DNA from: Variovorax sp. JS1663
GTDB lineage: Bacteria > Pseudomonadota > Gammaproteobacteria > Burkholderiales > Burkholderiaceae_C
NCBI RefSeq assembly: GCF_002157355.1
Contig: NZ_LYMK01000034.1
Coordinates: 1 to 64,000, forward strand
Direction of reading: 5' to 3'
DNA length: 64,000 nucleotides
The notes below the pieces were generated by a model. The model did no database searches. It was not told the DNA's origin and saw only the letters and a program-made list of their open reading frames with translations. Made by a program: the position numbers and the translations under genes. The first letter of the stretch is position 1, and each line of letters starts with the position of its first letter. Below are positions 43,095-51,244 of the stretch, one piece after another.

Positions 43095-43865
43095 TCAGAT
43101 CAGCGGCGCGGGCTGCAGCGGCCGCTCGAAGTAGTCGCCCAGCGCCTGCAGCGCATGGGGCTCGAGGATGCGCAGCCACCCGCCCTCGAGCCGGTACAGC
43201 CCGAGCCGCTGCAGCCGCCGCAGCGTCTTGTTGGTGTGCACCAGCGACAGGCCCAGCGCATCGGCGATGTGCTGCTGGTTGAAGGGGAAGGCCACCCAGC
43301 CTTCGCGCGCCATGCCCACGCGCTCGGCGCGCCGGTACAGGTGCATCAGCAGCATCGCCACCCGCTCGGCCGCGTTGCGCCGGCCGGCGGTGACCAGGTT
43401 GTCGTCCACCATCTTCTCCTCGCGCGCGGCCAGCCAGGTGATGTGGTAGCCCAGCTTGGGCTGGGCATGGAACAGCGGCCACAGGCGGTCGCGCGCGAAG
43501 CTGCAGAGGGTGACGTCGGTCACCGCCTCCACGCCGTGCGTGTGGCTGTCGGCGAACTCGTCCTGCAGGCCGATGAAGTCGCCCGGCAGCAGGAAGCCGA
43601 GGATCTGGCGGCGGCCGTCGCTCAGCGACTTGTAGCGGAAAGCCCAGCCGGAATAGATCGTGTAGAGCTGCGGGCTCGCGCGGTCTTCTTCGATCACGGC
43701 GCGGCCGGCCTCGACCGTGCGCGTGCCGGTGCGGAAGGACTCGATCAGGCGCAGGTCTTCGGCCGTGATGGGCAGGAAGGCCGGGTTGCCGCGCAGCATG
43801 CAGCGGTCGCAGGGGTGCGTGCCGGTCGGCGGCTGTGCAGTCTTGAGATGGTCCTCGAAGTTCAC
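43095..43865 (-). CDS. Crp/Fnr-family transcriptional regulator
   Basis: 256 aa from GTG 43865 (an upstream GTG at 43901 is possible). The cyclic-nucleotide-type sensor barrel spans about 30–150 (YTIYSGWAFRYKSLSDGRRQ, ILGFLLPGDFIGLQ), followed by the dimer helix and winged HTH (NQQHIADALGLSLVHTNKTL). An N-terminal CDRC pair exists but the further Cys residues needed for an Fnr [4Fe-4S] cluster are absent, so it is not a classical oxygen sensor. Divergent from a BLUF blue-light sensor with 86 bp between. Confidence 0.88.
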   Translation of the reverse strand: MNFEDHLKTAQPPTGTHPCDRCMLRGNPAFLPITAEDLRLIESFRTGTRTVEAGRAVIEEDRASPQLYTIYSGWAFRYKSLSDGRRQILGFLLPGDFIGLQDEFADSHTHGVEAVTDVTLCSFARDRLWPLFHAQPKLGYHITWLAAREEKMVDDNLVTAGRRNAAERVAMLLMHLYRRAERVGMAREGWVAFPFNQQHIADALGLSLVHTNKTLRRLQRLGLYRLEGGWLRILEPHALQALGDYFERPLQPAPLI

Positions 43866-43889
43866 CGCCGGACTATAGGACGGCAAGCT

Positions 43890-43903
43890 ATGTCTTTTCA
43901 CAT
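43890..43903. promoter_or_regulatory. Candidate Crp/Fnr-type operator between the regulator and the BLUF gene
   Basis: ATGTC TTTT CACAT: two near-complementary half sites of five bases with a 4-bp spacer, in the divergent promoter region. Suitable for binding by the adjacent Crp/Fnr protein; the match to any known consensus is only partial. Confidence 0.3.
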
Positions 43904-43951
43904 TTCGCGGACCGCGGCGCACTCCTACACTGCGCAGCCTTCGACGCCGCG

Positions 43952-44344
43952 ATGACAGAACAGCTACACGAGATCCTTTACTGCAGCATGCTGGCACCCG
44001 GGTTGCCCACCGACGTCGTCGGCCACATCGTGGCGCAGGCCCGCGCCCGCAACGCCCAGGAGGCGATCACCGGACTGCTGGTGTTCGACGGCCTGCGTTT
44101 CTGCCAGCATATCGAGGGGCCGCGCCGGAACGTCCTGCGCCTGCTGAACCGGCTCGACGCCGATCCGCGGCACACCGAGATGAAGGTGTTGCACGAGGGT
44201 GTGATCGAGGCGCGCCGTTACGAGCGCTTCGAGTTGGGGCTGGCCCACATCGAGGAAGGCGAGGACGTCGAGGACCTGCGCCGGCTCGACGGCGCGGAGG
44301 CGCTGGCGCAGTTCATCGCGCTTCGCCCCCGCTGGGACATCTAG
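43952..44344 (+). CDS. Stand-alone BLUF-domain blue-light photoreceptor
   Basis: 130 aa, a single BLUF domain. The flavin-switch residues are present: Tyr10 in ILYCS, Asn34 in ARARNAQEAITGLLVF and Gln52 in RFCQHIEG. Such proteins bind FAD non-covalently and signal by Tyr/Gln hydrogen-bond rearrangement under blue light. No output domain is attached, so it must act on a partner protein. It is divergent from a Crp/Fnr gene with a possible shared operator. Confidence 0.9.
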   Translation: MTEQLHEILYCSMLAPGLPTDVVGHIVAQARARNAQEAITGLLVFDGLRFCQHIEGPRRNVLRLLNRLDADPRHTEMKVLHEGVIEARRYERFELGLAHIEEGEDVEDLRRLDGAEALAQFIALRPRWDI

Positions 44345-44366
44345 AACGACGTCCCGGGCCGTCGTT

Positions 44367-44687
44367 TCAGGCCGCGTCCCAGCTGTAGGTGGCGCCGTGG
44401 GTGTCCCACGGCTCCATCACGATGCGCTCGCCGGCCTCGACCCGCAGCGTCTCGCCCGGGGCCAGCACAAGGTCTTCGCTGCCCCATTGGTCGGTGGCGT
44501 CGCGCGTGACCCAGACCCGGCCCTGGCGGATGCGCAGCATGCTCGCCCCGGAGGCCCGCAGGCTGGTCGCCTCGCCATAACCCAGCTGCCACGCACCGCG
44601 GCGCACGGCCGGCGGAACCGCGGCGGCGGGGCGCTGGGCCAGTTCCGGGGACAACGGGAAGGTGGAGGTGGTGCAGGCGGCGGACAT
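44367..44687 (-). CDS. DUF2917 protein
   Basis: 106 aa. The core ASMLRIRQGRVWVTRDATDQ, DLVLAPGETLRVEAGERIVM and EPW fits the short beta-rich DUF2917 family, a cupin-like fold of unknown function. It is divergent from a LysR gene, a pairing that recurs in Comamonadaceae as far as I recall and suggests control by that LysR protein. Confidence 0.75.
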   Translation of the reverse strand: MSAACTTSTFPLSPELAQRPAAAVPPAVRRGAWQLGYGEATSLRASGASMLRIRQGRVWVTRDATDQWGSEDLVLAPGETLRVEAGERIVMEPWDTHGATYSWDAA

Positions 44688-44829
44688 ACGAGGCTCCTAA
44701 AGAGGGGTTTCTCCATCGGCGCAATTTCGCGCTTCGGGAATGAATGATCCGCCCTCTCCCGTTGGCGGTCCAATGAAAACGCGGTAGCCTACTGATTCCG
44801 CTTTCGCATCAATCCGGATTGGGCCTCCC

Positions 44830-45813
44830 ATGCAGTATTCGCAGACCCACCTGCGCTCCCGCCCCATCTCGGCCGGCCACCTGCGCGCCTTCGAGGCGGT
44901 GGCCCGCCACTTGAACTTCCGCGCCGCGGCCGAGGAGATGGCGCTGACCCAGTCGGCCGTCAGCCGGCAGATCCAGTCGCTGGAGGAGGAGGTGGGCGTG
45001 AGCCTGTTCCTGCGCCACACCCGCGCGGTCGAGCTCACCAGCGCGGGCGCGCAGCTGCTGCTGGCGGTGCAGCAGGCGCTGCCGCGCATCGACGGCGCGG
45101 TGCGCCAGATCCGGCAGAGCGCGGGCCGCAAGAGCGTCTCGCTCACCACCTTCGCCTCCTTCGCCTCGATGTGGCTGATACCGCGGCTGGAGGCCTTCCA
45201 GCGCGACAACCCGGACATCGACATCCGCATCGACGCCACCGACACCGCGCTCGACATGGACCTGGCGGACATCGACATCGCGCTGCGCTACGGCCCTGGC
45301 GAGAACATGCCAGCCGGCTCGATACGCCTGTTCGGCGAGAACCTGACGCCGGTGGCCAGCCCCTGGTTGATCAAGAGCAATCCGCCGATCAAGTCGCCGG
45401 CCGACATCGCCCGCTTCACCCTCATCGAGGCCGGCGACGCGCACCGTACGCACCTCGAATGGCTGACCTGGCGGCGCTGGTTCGACGTGCACGACCTGCA
45501 GCGCGCCCAGCCCAAGCGCTGGCTCTATTTCAATTACGCCTACCAGATGGTGCAGGCAGCGCTCGCCGGCCAGGGGGTGGTGCTGGCGCGCAGCTCGCTG
45601 ATCGCCGAGAGCCTGGCCAACGGCGACCTGGTGGAGGTGCTGCCGCAGAACCGCCTGGATTCGCCGATGTCGTACTGGCTGCTCGTCGGCCCGCGCAGCA
45701 CGCAGCGGCCGGAGATCCAGGCGTTCCGCGACTGGCTGGAGTCGCAGGCGGCCGTCACGCGCCAGACCATCGGCGAAGTCCCCGACCCCGACACCATCGA
45801 CCAGATGGACTGA
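44830..45813 (+). CDS. LysR-family regulator (GcvA-like)
   Basis: 327 aa. HTH at 15–75: GHLRAFEAVARHLNFRAAAE, then EMALTQSAVSRQIQSLEEEV; effector domain with SVSLTTFASFASMWLIPRLE, DIDIALRYG and LAGQGVVLARSSLIAESL, all features of the GcvA/AmpR subgroup. Divergent from the DUF2917 gene with 142 bp between. It converges with the cyclo-ligase gene (3-bp gap). Target otherwise unknown. Confidence 0.88.
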   Translation: MQYSQTHLRSRPISAGHLRAFEAVARHLNFRAAAEEMALTQSAVSRQIQSLEEEVGVSLFLRHTRAVELTSAGAQLLLAVQQALPRIDGAVRQIRQSAGRKSVSLTTFASFASMWLIPRLEAFQRDNPDIDIRIDATDTALDMDLADIDIALRYGPGENMPAGSIRLFGENLTPVASPWLIKSNPPIKSPADIARFTLIEAGDAHRTHLEWLTWRRWFDVHDLQRAQPKRWLYFNYAYQMVQAALAGQGVVLARSSLIAESLANGDLVEVLPQNRLDSPMSYWLLVGPRSTQRPEIQAFRDWLESQAAVTRQTIGEVPDPDTIDQMD

Positions 45814-45816
45814 GCC

Positions 45817-46434
45817 TCAGCCCACGGGCCAGACCACGCCGTTGTCGTTCAGGATGGCGTCCAGGGGCAGGTCGTGCGCCTCGGGCTCGAAATCGTCCAG
45901 GAAGCCGTTGGTGAAGCCCAGCCCGACCGTGAAGGGCCGCGGCTCCAGCGCCGCCAGCGTGCGGTCGTAGAAGCCGCCGCCGTAGCCCAGCCGGTAGCCG
46001 CCGGCGCTGTAGCCCAGGCAGGGCACGAACAGCAGCGTGGGCACGATCAGTTCCGTGTCCTTCGGCTTCGGGATGTCGTAGGCGTCGTTTTCCATCGGGC
46101 AGCCCGGGTACCAGGCATGGAAGGTCAGCGTCTTGTGCACCTTGTCCACCACCGGCAGCCCGATGCGGCGGCGCTGCCGCTCGCCCTGCAGCTCGCCGTC
46201 TTCCTTCCAGCGGTGCAGCGCGGGCAGCGGATCGAACTCGCCCTTGATGGGCCAGTAGGCGCCGATGACCGTGTCGGGCCGGCCGACCAGCCAGATGCGC
46301 ATCACACGCTGCAGCAGGTCGGCGCGCTGAAGCCGGTCGGGCATCGCAAGACGCTGCTCTATCAGTGCGGAACGCAACTGTTGCTTGAGAAAGTTGGCAG
46401 TTGCCGAGGTGTCGGCGCCCTTTGACTTGTCCAT
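45817..46434 (-). CDS. 5-formyltetrahydrofolate cyclo-ligase
   Basis: 205 aa. Family motifs: IGAYWPIKGEFDPLP in the middle and GYRLGYGGGFYDRTLA near the C-terminus (nucleotide and folate site). It converts 5-formyl-THF to 5,10-methenyl-THF with ATP. Divergent from slt with only 9 bp between starts, so the promoters overlap the coding ends. In many Proteobacteria this gene lies by the 6S RNA gene ssrS, but no 6S-like sequence is evident here. Confidence 0.88.
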   Translation of the reverse strand: MDKSKGADTSATANFLKQQLRSALIEQRLAMPDRLQRADLLQRVMRIWLVGRPDTVIGAYWPIKGEFDPLPALHRWKEDGELQGERQRRRIGLPVVDKVHKTLTFHAWYPGCPMENDAYDIPKPKDTELIVPTLLFVPCLGYSAGGYRLGYGGGFYDRTLAALEPRPFTVGLGFTNGFLDDFEPEAHDLPLDAILNDNGVVWPVG

Positions 46435-46443
46435 AATCCCCCG

Positions 46444-48465
46444 ATGCAGTTCGCAAGCATTTTGTCACCGGTGCGCACCTCCCTCCGCGCTCCTTTCCCC
46501 ACCCTCCTTCTCACTCTCGCTCTCGCAGCTGCCACCCTGCTGCAGCCGGCCCACGCGCAGAACGGGAACGACGACGTGCTGCTGCAGATGAAACAGGCCG
46601 CCCAGCGCGGCGACAAGGCGCGTCTCGGGGCCCTGCTGCCGCAGGCGCGCGGCCACCTGCTGGAGCCCTGGGCCGCCTACTGGGAGCTCAAGTCGCGGCT
46701 CGGCGAGGCCAGCCCCTCCGAGGTGCAGGATTTCCTCTCCCGCTACGCCGGCACCTACCAGGAGGACCGCCTGCGCAACGACTGGCTGATCCTGCTCGGC
46801 CAGCGCCGCGACTGGCAGGCGTTCGCCCAGCTGCATCCCGAGTTCCGCATGAACGACGACGCCCAGGTGCGCTGCTACGCGGTGCTGGTCGAGGCGCTGC
46901 GATCGGGCAACCCCACCGCGGCCCAGGCCGAGGAAGTGCGCCGCAACTGGCTGGGCCAACGTGAACTCGATGACGGCTGCCTCACGGCCGCCGATCGCAT
47001 GATCTCGGCGCGCATGATGTCGCCCAACGACGCCTGGAAGAAGGCGCGCCTGGCCATCGAGGCCAACCGTCCGCAGGCCGCGCGCGCCGCCGTCACGCTG
47101 GCCTCGCCGGATGCCGTGCCGCTGTTCGACGAGCTCAATGCCAGCACGGCGAAGTTCCTCGCCGGCCGCGGCATCGCCCCCGGCAAGGCCCGGCGCGAGC
47201 TGGTGACGCTGGCACTGATCAAGATGGTCATCGCCGACCCCGACATGGCCGCCTCCCAGCTCGAGAGCAAGTGGAGCGTGATGCTCTCGCCCGAGGAGCG
47301 CAACTGGGTCTGGGGCGCGATCGGCCGTCAGTACGCGGTGAAGCTCTCGCCGGCGGCCGGCGGCGCCTTCGCCAACGTCACCAAGAACGCCGACCTGTCC
47401 GACGACATGCTGGGCTGGAAGACGCGCGCCGCTTTGCGCAGCGGCAACTGGAAGGAAGTGCGCGCCGCCATCAACGCCATGAGCGAGTCGACCCAGCAGG
47501 ACCCGACCTGGGTCTACTGGAAGGCCCGCGCCCTGCACGCCCAGGGCGGCGACGAGCGCCGCGCCGAGGCCCGCGCGCTCTACGAATCCATTGCCGGCAC
47601 CCGCGGCTTCTACGAGCTGCTGGCGCTGGAGGAACTGGGCCAGCGCGCCAGCGCGCCCACGCGCCCCGCCCCTCTGACACCCGAGGAAAAGGCCGCGGCC
47701 CGGGGCAACCCCGCGCTCAACCGCGCCCTCTACGCCATCGCGATCGGCCTGCGCTCCGAGGGCGTGCGCGAGTGGAACTACGCCACCAACCTGCACGACA
47801 AGGGCGGCATGGGCGACCGCGAGCTGCTGGCCGCCGCCGACTTCGCCTGCCAGCGCGAGGTGTGGGACCGCTGCATCAACACCAGCGAGCGCACCAAGGG
47901 CATGATCGACGCGGAGCAGCGCTTCCCCATGCCCTTCCACGACACGGTGCTGCAGAAAAGCCAGGAGATCGGCCTCGACCCGGCCTACGTCTACGGCCTG
48001 ATCCGCCAGGAAAGCCGCTTCATCATGGACGCGCGCTCCGGCGTCGGCGCCTCCGGCCTGATGCAGGTGATGCCCGCCACCGCCCGCTGGACCGCGCGCA
48101 AGATCGGCATGAACGGCTTCACGCCCAACCAGATCAACGACCGCGACGTCAACATCACCATCGGCACCAACTACCTCAAGCTGGCGCTCGACGACTTCGA
48201 CGGCTCCATGGCCCTGGCCGCGGCCGCCTACAACGCCGGCCCCGGGCGGCCGCGCAGCTGGCGCAATGGCCCGGTGATCGAAGCCGCGATCTGGGCCGAG
48301 AACGTGCCCTTCAACGAGACCCGCGACTACGTCAAGAAGGTGCTGGCCAACACCACCAACTACGCCGCCCTGATCACCGGCCGGCCCCAGTCGCTCAAGG
48401 ACCGCCTCGGCAGCGTCGGCCCGCGCGACGCCGCTCAGCCGGAACCGAACAAGGACCTGCCCTGA
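46444..48465 (+). CDS. slt: Soluble lytic murein transglycosylase
   Basis: 673 aa. Signal peptide at 1–38 (LLLTLALAAATLLQPAHAQ). A long superhelical alpha domain (about 45–500) precedes the SLT catalytic domain: GLDPAYVYGLIRQESRF (catalytic Glu in RQES), SGVGASGLMQVMPATA and AAYNAGPGRPRSW. Cleaves peptidoglycan to 1,6-anhydro products in the periplasm. The ring-like architecture and length match Slt70. The stop overlaps the ATG of the MgtC-like gene by 1 bp (TGATG). Confidence 0.93.
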   Translation: MQFASILSPVRTSLRAPFPTLLLTLALAAATLLQPAHAQNGNDDVLLQMKQAAQRGDKARLGALLPQARGHLLEPWAAYWELKSRLGEASPSEVQDFLSRYAGTYQEDRLRNDWLILLGQRRDWQAFAQLHPEFRMNDDAQVRCYAVLVEALRSGNPTAAQAEEVRRNWLGQRELDDGCLTAADRMISARMMSPNDAWKKARLAIEANRPQAARAAVTLASPDAVPLFDELNASTAKFLAGRGIAPGKARRELVTLALIKMVIADPDMAASQLESKWSVMLSPEERNWVWGAIGRQYAVKLSPAAGGAFANVTKNADLSDDMLGWKTRAALRSGNWKEVRAAINAMSESTQQDPTWVYWKARALHAQGGDERRAEARALYESIAGTRGFYELLALEELGQRASAPTRPAPLTPEEKAAARGNPALNRALYAIAIGLRSEGVREWNYATNLHDKGGMGDRELLAAADFACQREVWDRCINTSERTKGMIDAEQRFPMPFHDTVLQKSQEIGLDPAYVYGLIRQESRFIMDARSGVGASGLMQVMPATARWTARKIGMNGFTPNQINDRDVNITIGTNYLKLALDDFDGSMALAAAAYNAGPGRPRSWRNGPVIEAAIWAENVPFNETRDYVKKVLANTTNYAALITGRPQSLKDRLGSVGPRDAAQPEPNKDLP

Positions 48466-49022
48466 TGGCATGGTGGGACGCGGTCGCCGACACGGTCGCG
48501 GCCGAGTTCTCGGACGTGGGCGACGTCGCCCAGCTCACCCGCATCGTCGTTCGCCTGGTGCTTGCCGCGGTGCTGGGCTTCGCGCTGGGCTTCGAGCGCG
48601 AGCAGCAGGGCAAGGCAGCCGGCGTGCGCACCCACATGCTGGTGGCAATCGGCTCCGCGATGTTCGTGCTGATTCCCCAGCAGTCCGGCATCGAGCCGGC
48701 CGACATGAGCCGGGTGATCCAGGGCCTGGTAGCCGGCGTGGGCTTCCTCTGCGCGGGGACCATCCTCAAGCAAGGCCGCCGAGACGAGCAGGAGCAGCAC
48801 GTGCAGGGCCTCACTACCGCCGCCGGCCTGTGGATGACGGCGGCCATCGGCATGGCCTGCGGCCTGGGGCGCGAGCTCACCGCGGTGCTCAGCACCCTGC
48901 TGGCGCTGGCCGTGCTCGCGCTGGTGCCTCATTTCGTCAAGGCGATCGAGCGGGTGGTCGGGCCGCCGGCGGGCGACGACAAGCGGCGGGTGATCGTCCC
49001 GCCCGGCGACGACAAGCGCTGA
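48465..49022 (+). CDS. MgtC/SapB-family membrane protein
   Basis: 185 aa. GFALGFEREQQGKAAGVRTH and MLVAIGSAMFVLIPQQ form the family signature; four to five hydrophobic segments lie at 25–45, 60–78, 90–108, 118–135 and 140–160. The tail is hydrophilic with a repeated PPGDDKR-like unit. Function in the broad family ranges from Mg2+-limited growth to transport; no virulence role should be assumed. Co-translated with slt. Confidence 0.85.
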   Translation: MAWWDAVADTVAAEFSDVGDVAQLTRIVVRLVLAAVLGFALGFEREQQGKAAGVRTHMLVAIGSAMFVLIPQQSGIEPADMSRVIQGLVAGVGFLCAGTILKQGRRDEQEQHVQGLTTAAGLWMTAAIGMACGLGRELTAVLSTLLALAVLALVPHFVKAIERVVGPPAGDDKRRVIVPPGDDKR

Positions 49023-49111
49023 CGCATCAATACCGCGCGCCTTCGGCATCAATCGCGCCGCGGCCGGCCGCTAGCATCGAAGGCTTTTCAGCCCAACGAA
49101 GGAGGATCGCC

Positions 49112-49795
49112 ATGCCCAAGCTCTATATCGGCAACAAGAACTACTCGTCCTGGTCGATGCGCCCGTGGGTGCTCATGAAGCAGGCCGGCATCGGTTTCGA
49201 GGAGGTGATGGTGCCCTTCGATTCCTTCGACGCGGACTCGCACTTCAAGAAGACCATCGAGGCCATCAACCCGGCCGGCCGCGTGCCCGTGCTGGTCGAC
49301 GGCGAGACCGTGATCTATGACACCCTGGCGATCTGCGAGTACCTGGCCGAGAGCCACCCAGACAAGACACTCTGGCCGCGCGACAAGCCCCGGCGCGCCC
49401 ATGCGCGCAGCGTCTGCGCCGAGATGCACGCCGGCTTCGGCGCGCTGCGCAGCCACTGCGGCATGAACATCGAGGCCGACCTGCGCGAGCAGGGCCGCAT
49501 CATCCTGCGCGACCAGCCGCAGGTTCGGGCCGACCTGGCGCGCATCGTCCAGATGTGGAGCGGCCTGCTGCAGGCCCATGGTGGGCCGATGCTGTTCGGC
49601 GAGTTCAGCATCGCGGACGCGTACTTCTCGCCGGTCGGCGTACGCATCAAGACCTTCGGCCTGCCGGTGCCAAGAGAGATTTCCACGTACATCGAGCGCG
49701 TCCAGGCACTGCCCGGCGTGAAGGCCTGGATCGACGAGGCGCTGCTGGAGAAGCGCTTCGTGGTCATGGACGAACCCTACCGCGCGGAGCGCTGA
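49112..49795 (+). CDS. Glutathione S-transferase family protein
   Basis: 227 aa. N-terminal thioredoxin fold KLYIGNKNYSSWSMRPWVLM, with NPAGRVPVLV (cis-Pro) and DTLAICEYLAESHP (glutathione contact); helical C-terminal domain with GEFSIADAYFSPV. The NxNYSSWS start is typical of a bacterial GST subgroup with Ser chemistry. Strong ribosome-binding site (GGAGG). Stands alone between the MgtC-like gene and cca. Third GST-type gene of the window. Confidence 0.88.
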   Translation: MPKLYIGNKNYSSWSMRPWVLMKQAGIGFEEVMVPFDSFDADSHFKKTIEAINPAGRVPVLVDGETVIYDTLAICEYLAESHPDKTLWPRDKPRRAHARSVCAEMHAGFGALRSHCGMNIEADLREQGRIILRDQPQVRADLARIVQMWSGLLQAHGGPMLFGEFSIADAYFSPVGVRIKTFGLPVPREISTYIERVQALPGVKAWIDEALLEKRFVVMDEPYRAER

Positions 49796-49822
49796 CCGGG
49801 CGGGGCTCCTAAACTCCAGCCG

Positions 49823-51076
49823 ATGAGAACCTTCCTCGTCGGCGGCGCCGTCCGTGATGCCCTGCTCGGCCGCCCCGGCAGCGACCGCGACTGGGTGGTG
49901 GTCGGCACCACGCCCGAAGAGATGATCGCGCAGGGCTACCTGCCAGTGGGTCGCGACTTCCCCGTCTTCCTCCATCCGCAGACCCGCGAGGAATACGCGC
50001 TGGCCCGCACCGAGCGCAAGAGCGCGCCGGGCTACCGCGGCTTCGTGATCCATGCCTCGCCCGAGGTCACGCTGGAGCAGGACCTCGCGCGGCGCGACCT
50101 CACGGTCAACGCGATCGCACTGCCGGCCGAGCATGCAGGGGCCAGCCTGCACCTCGATCACCTCGTCGACCCCTACCAGGGCCGAAGCGACCTGGAACGC
50201 AAGTGCCTGCGCCACGTGACGCAGGCTTTCCGCGAGGACCCGGTGCGCATCCTGCGCGTCGCCCGCTTCGCCGCCCGCTTCGCAGATTTCGAGGTCGCGC
50301 CGGAGACCCTGGCCCTGATGCGCGAGATGGTCGATGCCGGCGAGGCCGATGCGCTGGTGCCCGAGCGCGTCTGGCAGGAGCTTGCACGCGGGCTGATGGA
50401 ATCGAAGCCCTCGCGCATGTTCGAGTTGCTGCGCGAATGCGGCGCGCTGGCCGTGCTGCTGCCCGAGCTCGACCGCCTGTGGGGCGTGCCGCAGCCCGAA
50501 GTCCACCATCCCGAGGTCGACACCGGCGCCCACCTGATGCTGGTGCTGGACATGGCGGCCCGGCTCGCTGCGCCGCTGCCGGTGCGCTTCGCCTGCCTGG
50601 TGCACGACCTCGGCAAGGGCACCACCCCCGCCGAGGTGCTGCCGCGCCACATCGGCCACGAGCAGCGCAGCGTCGACCTCCTGCGCGGCGTCTGCGAGCG
50701 CTGGCGCGTCCCGGTCGGGCTGCGCGAGCTGGCGGTGGTGGTGGCGCGTGAGCACGGCAACATCCACCGCAGCGAAGACTTCAGCGCGCAGGCGCTGGTG
50801 CGGCTGCTCGAGCGCTGCGACGCCTTTCGCAAGCCGGAGCGATTCGGGCAGGCCCTGCTGGCTTGCGAATGCGATGCGCGCGGCCGGCTGGGCATGGAGG
50901 AGTGGCCCTACCCGCAACGGCAGCGGCTGCTCGCGGCGCTGGCGGCTGCGCAATCGGTCGAAACGGCACCTATCGCGGCGCAAGCGCAGGCGGCCGGTGC
51001 CGTCGGCCCCCGGATTGCGGAGGCCATCAAGCAGGCACGGGTGGAAGCGGTGGAGCACTGGCTCACACAAATCTGA
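49823..51076 (+). CDS. cca: Multifunctional CCA protein (tRNA nucleotidyltransferase with HD domain)
   Basis: 417 aa, matching the bacterial type with an HD domain. Nucleotidyltransferase signature FLVGGAVRDALLGRPGSDRD; tRNA-head motif RRDLTVNAIAL; VTQAFREDPVRILRVARFAA; HD phosphohydrolase motif CLVHDLGKGTTP. Adds or repairs the CCA end of tRNAs. It is the last housekeeping gene before the AT-richer quorum-sensing block, whose first start is 168 bp downstream. Confidence 0.95.
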   Translation: MRTFLVGGAVRDALLGRPGSDRDWVVVGTTPEEMIAQGYLPVGRDFPVFLHPQTREEYALARTERKSAPGYRGFVIHASPEVTLEQDLARRDLTVNAIALPAEHAGASLHLDHLVDPYQGRSDLERKCLRHVTQAFREDPVRILRVARFAARFADFEVAPETLALMREMVDAGEADALVPERVWQELARGLMESKPSRMFELLRECGALAVLLPELDRLWGVPQPEVHHPEVDTGAHLMLVLDMAARLAAPLPVRFACLVHDLGKGTTPAEVLPRHIGHEQRSVDLLRGVCERWRVPVGLRELAVVVAREHGNIHRSEDFSAQALVRLLERCDAFRKPERFGQALLACECDARGRLGMEEWPYPQRQRLLAALAAAQSVETAPIAAQAQAAGAVGPRIAEAIKQARVEAVEHWLTQI

Positions 51077-51182
51077 GCAAGTGTCGCAGGCGCGTCATTA
51101 ACCAGAATCCCTGGGGTATTTTTGCGCCCTCGCAAAGAGAGTGCTTTTCCAATTTCATCCCATTGAAAGCGGAGTTGCGCTT

Positions 51183-51205
51183 CCGGGGAATCGTGAATTC
51201 TCCGG
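51183..51205. promoter_or_regulatory. Inverted repeat in the lqsA leader
   Basis: CCGGGGAAT (51183–51191) and AATTCTCCGG (51196–51205) match as an inverted repeat at 8 of 9 positions, 39 bp upstream of the lqsA ATG. Possible operator or RNA hairpin; no T-tract follows. Confidence 0.35.
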
Positions 51206-51244
51206 GTGATTGTCGGCGCTTATATCAACAGGGGGAAATCAACG

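Noticed and set aside
41078..43282. 734-codon plus-strand frame over the flippase gene
   Set aside because: Gln/Arg/His-rich shadow. The opposite strand encodes a multi-pass membrane protein with a proper pattern of hydrophobic segments.
46300..46450. Possible 6S RNA (ssrS) next to the formyl-THF cyclo-ligase gene
   Set aside because: This neighbourhood often holds ssrS, but here only 9 bp separate the cyclo-ligase and slt starts and no 6S-like hairpin is visible.
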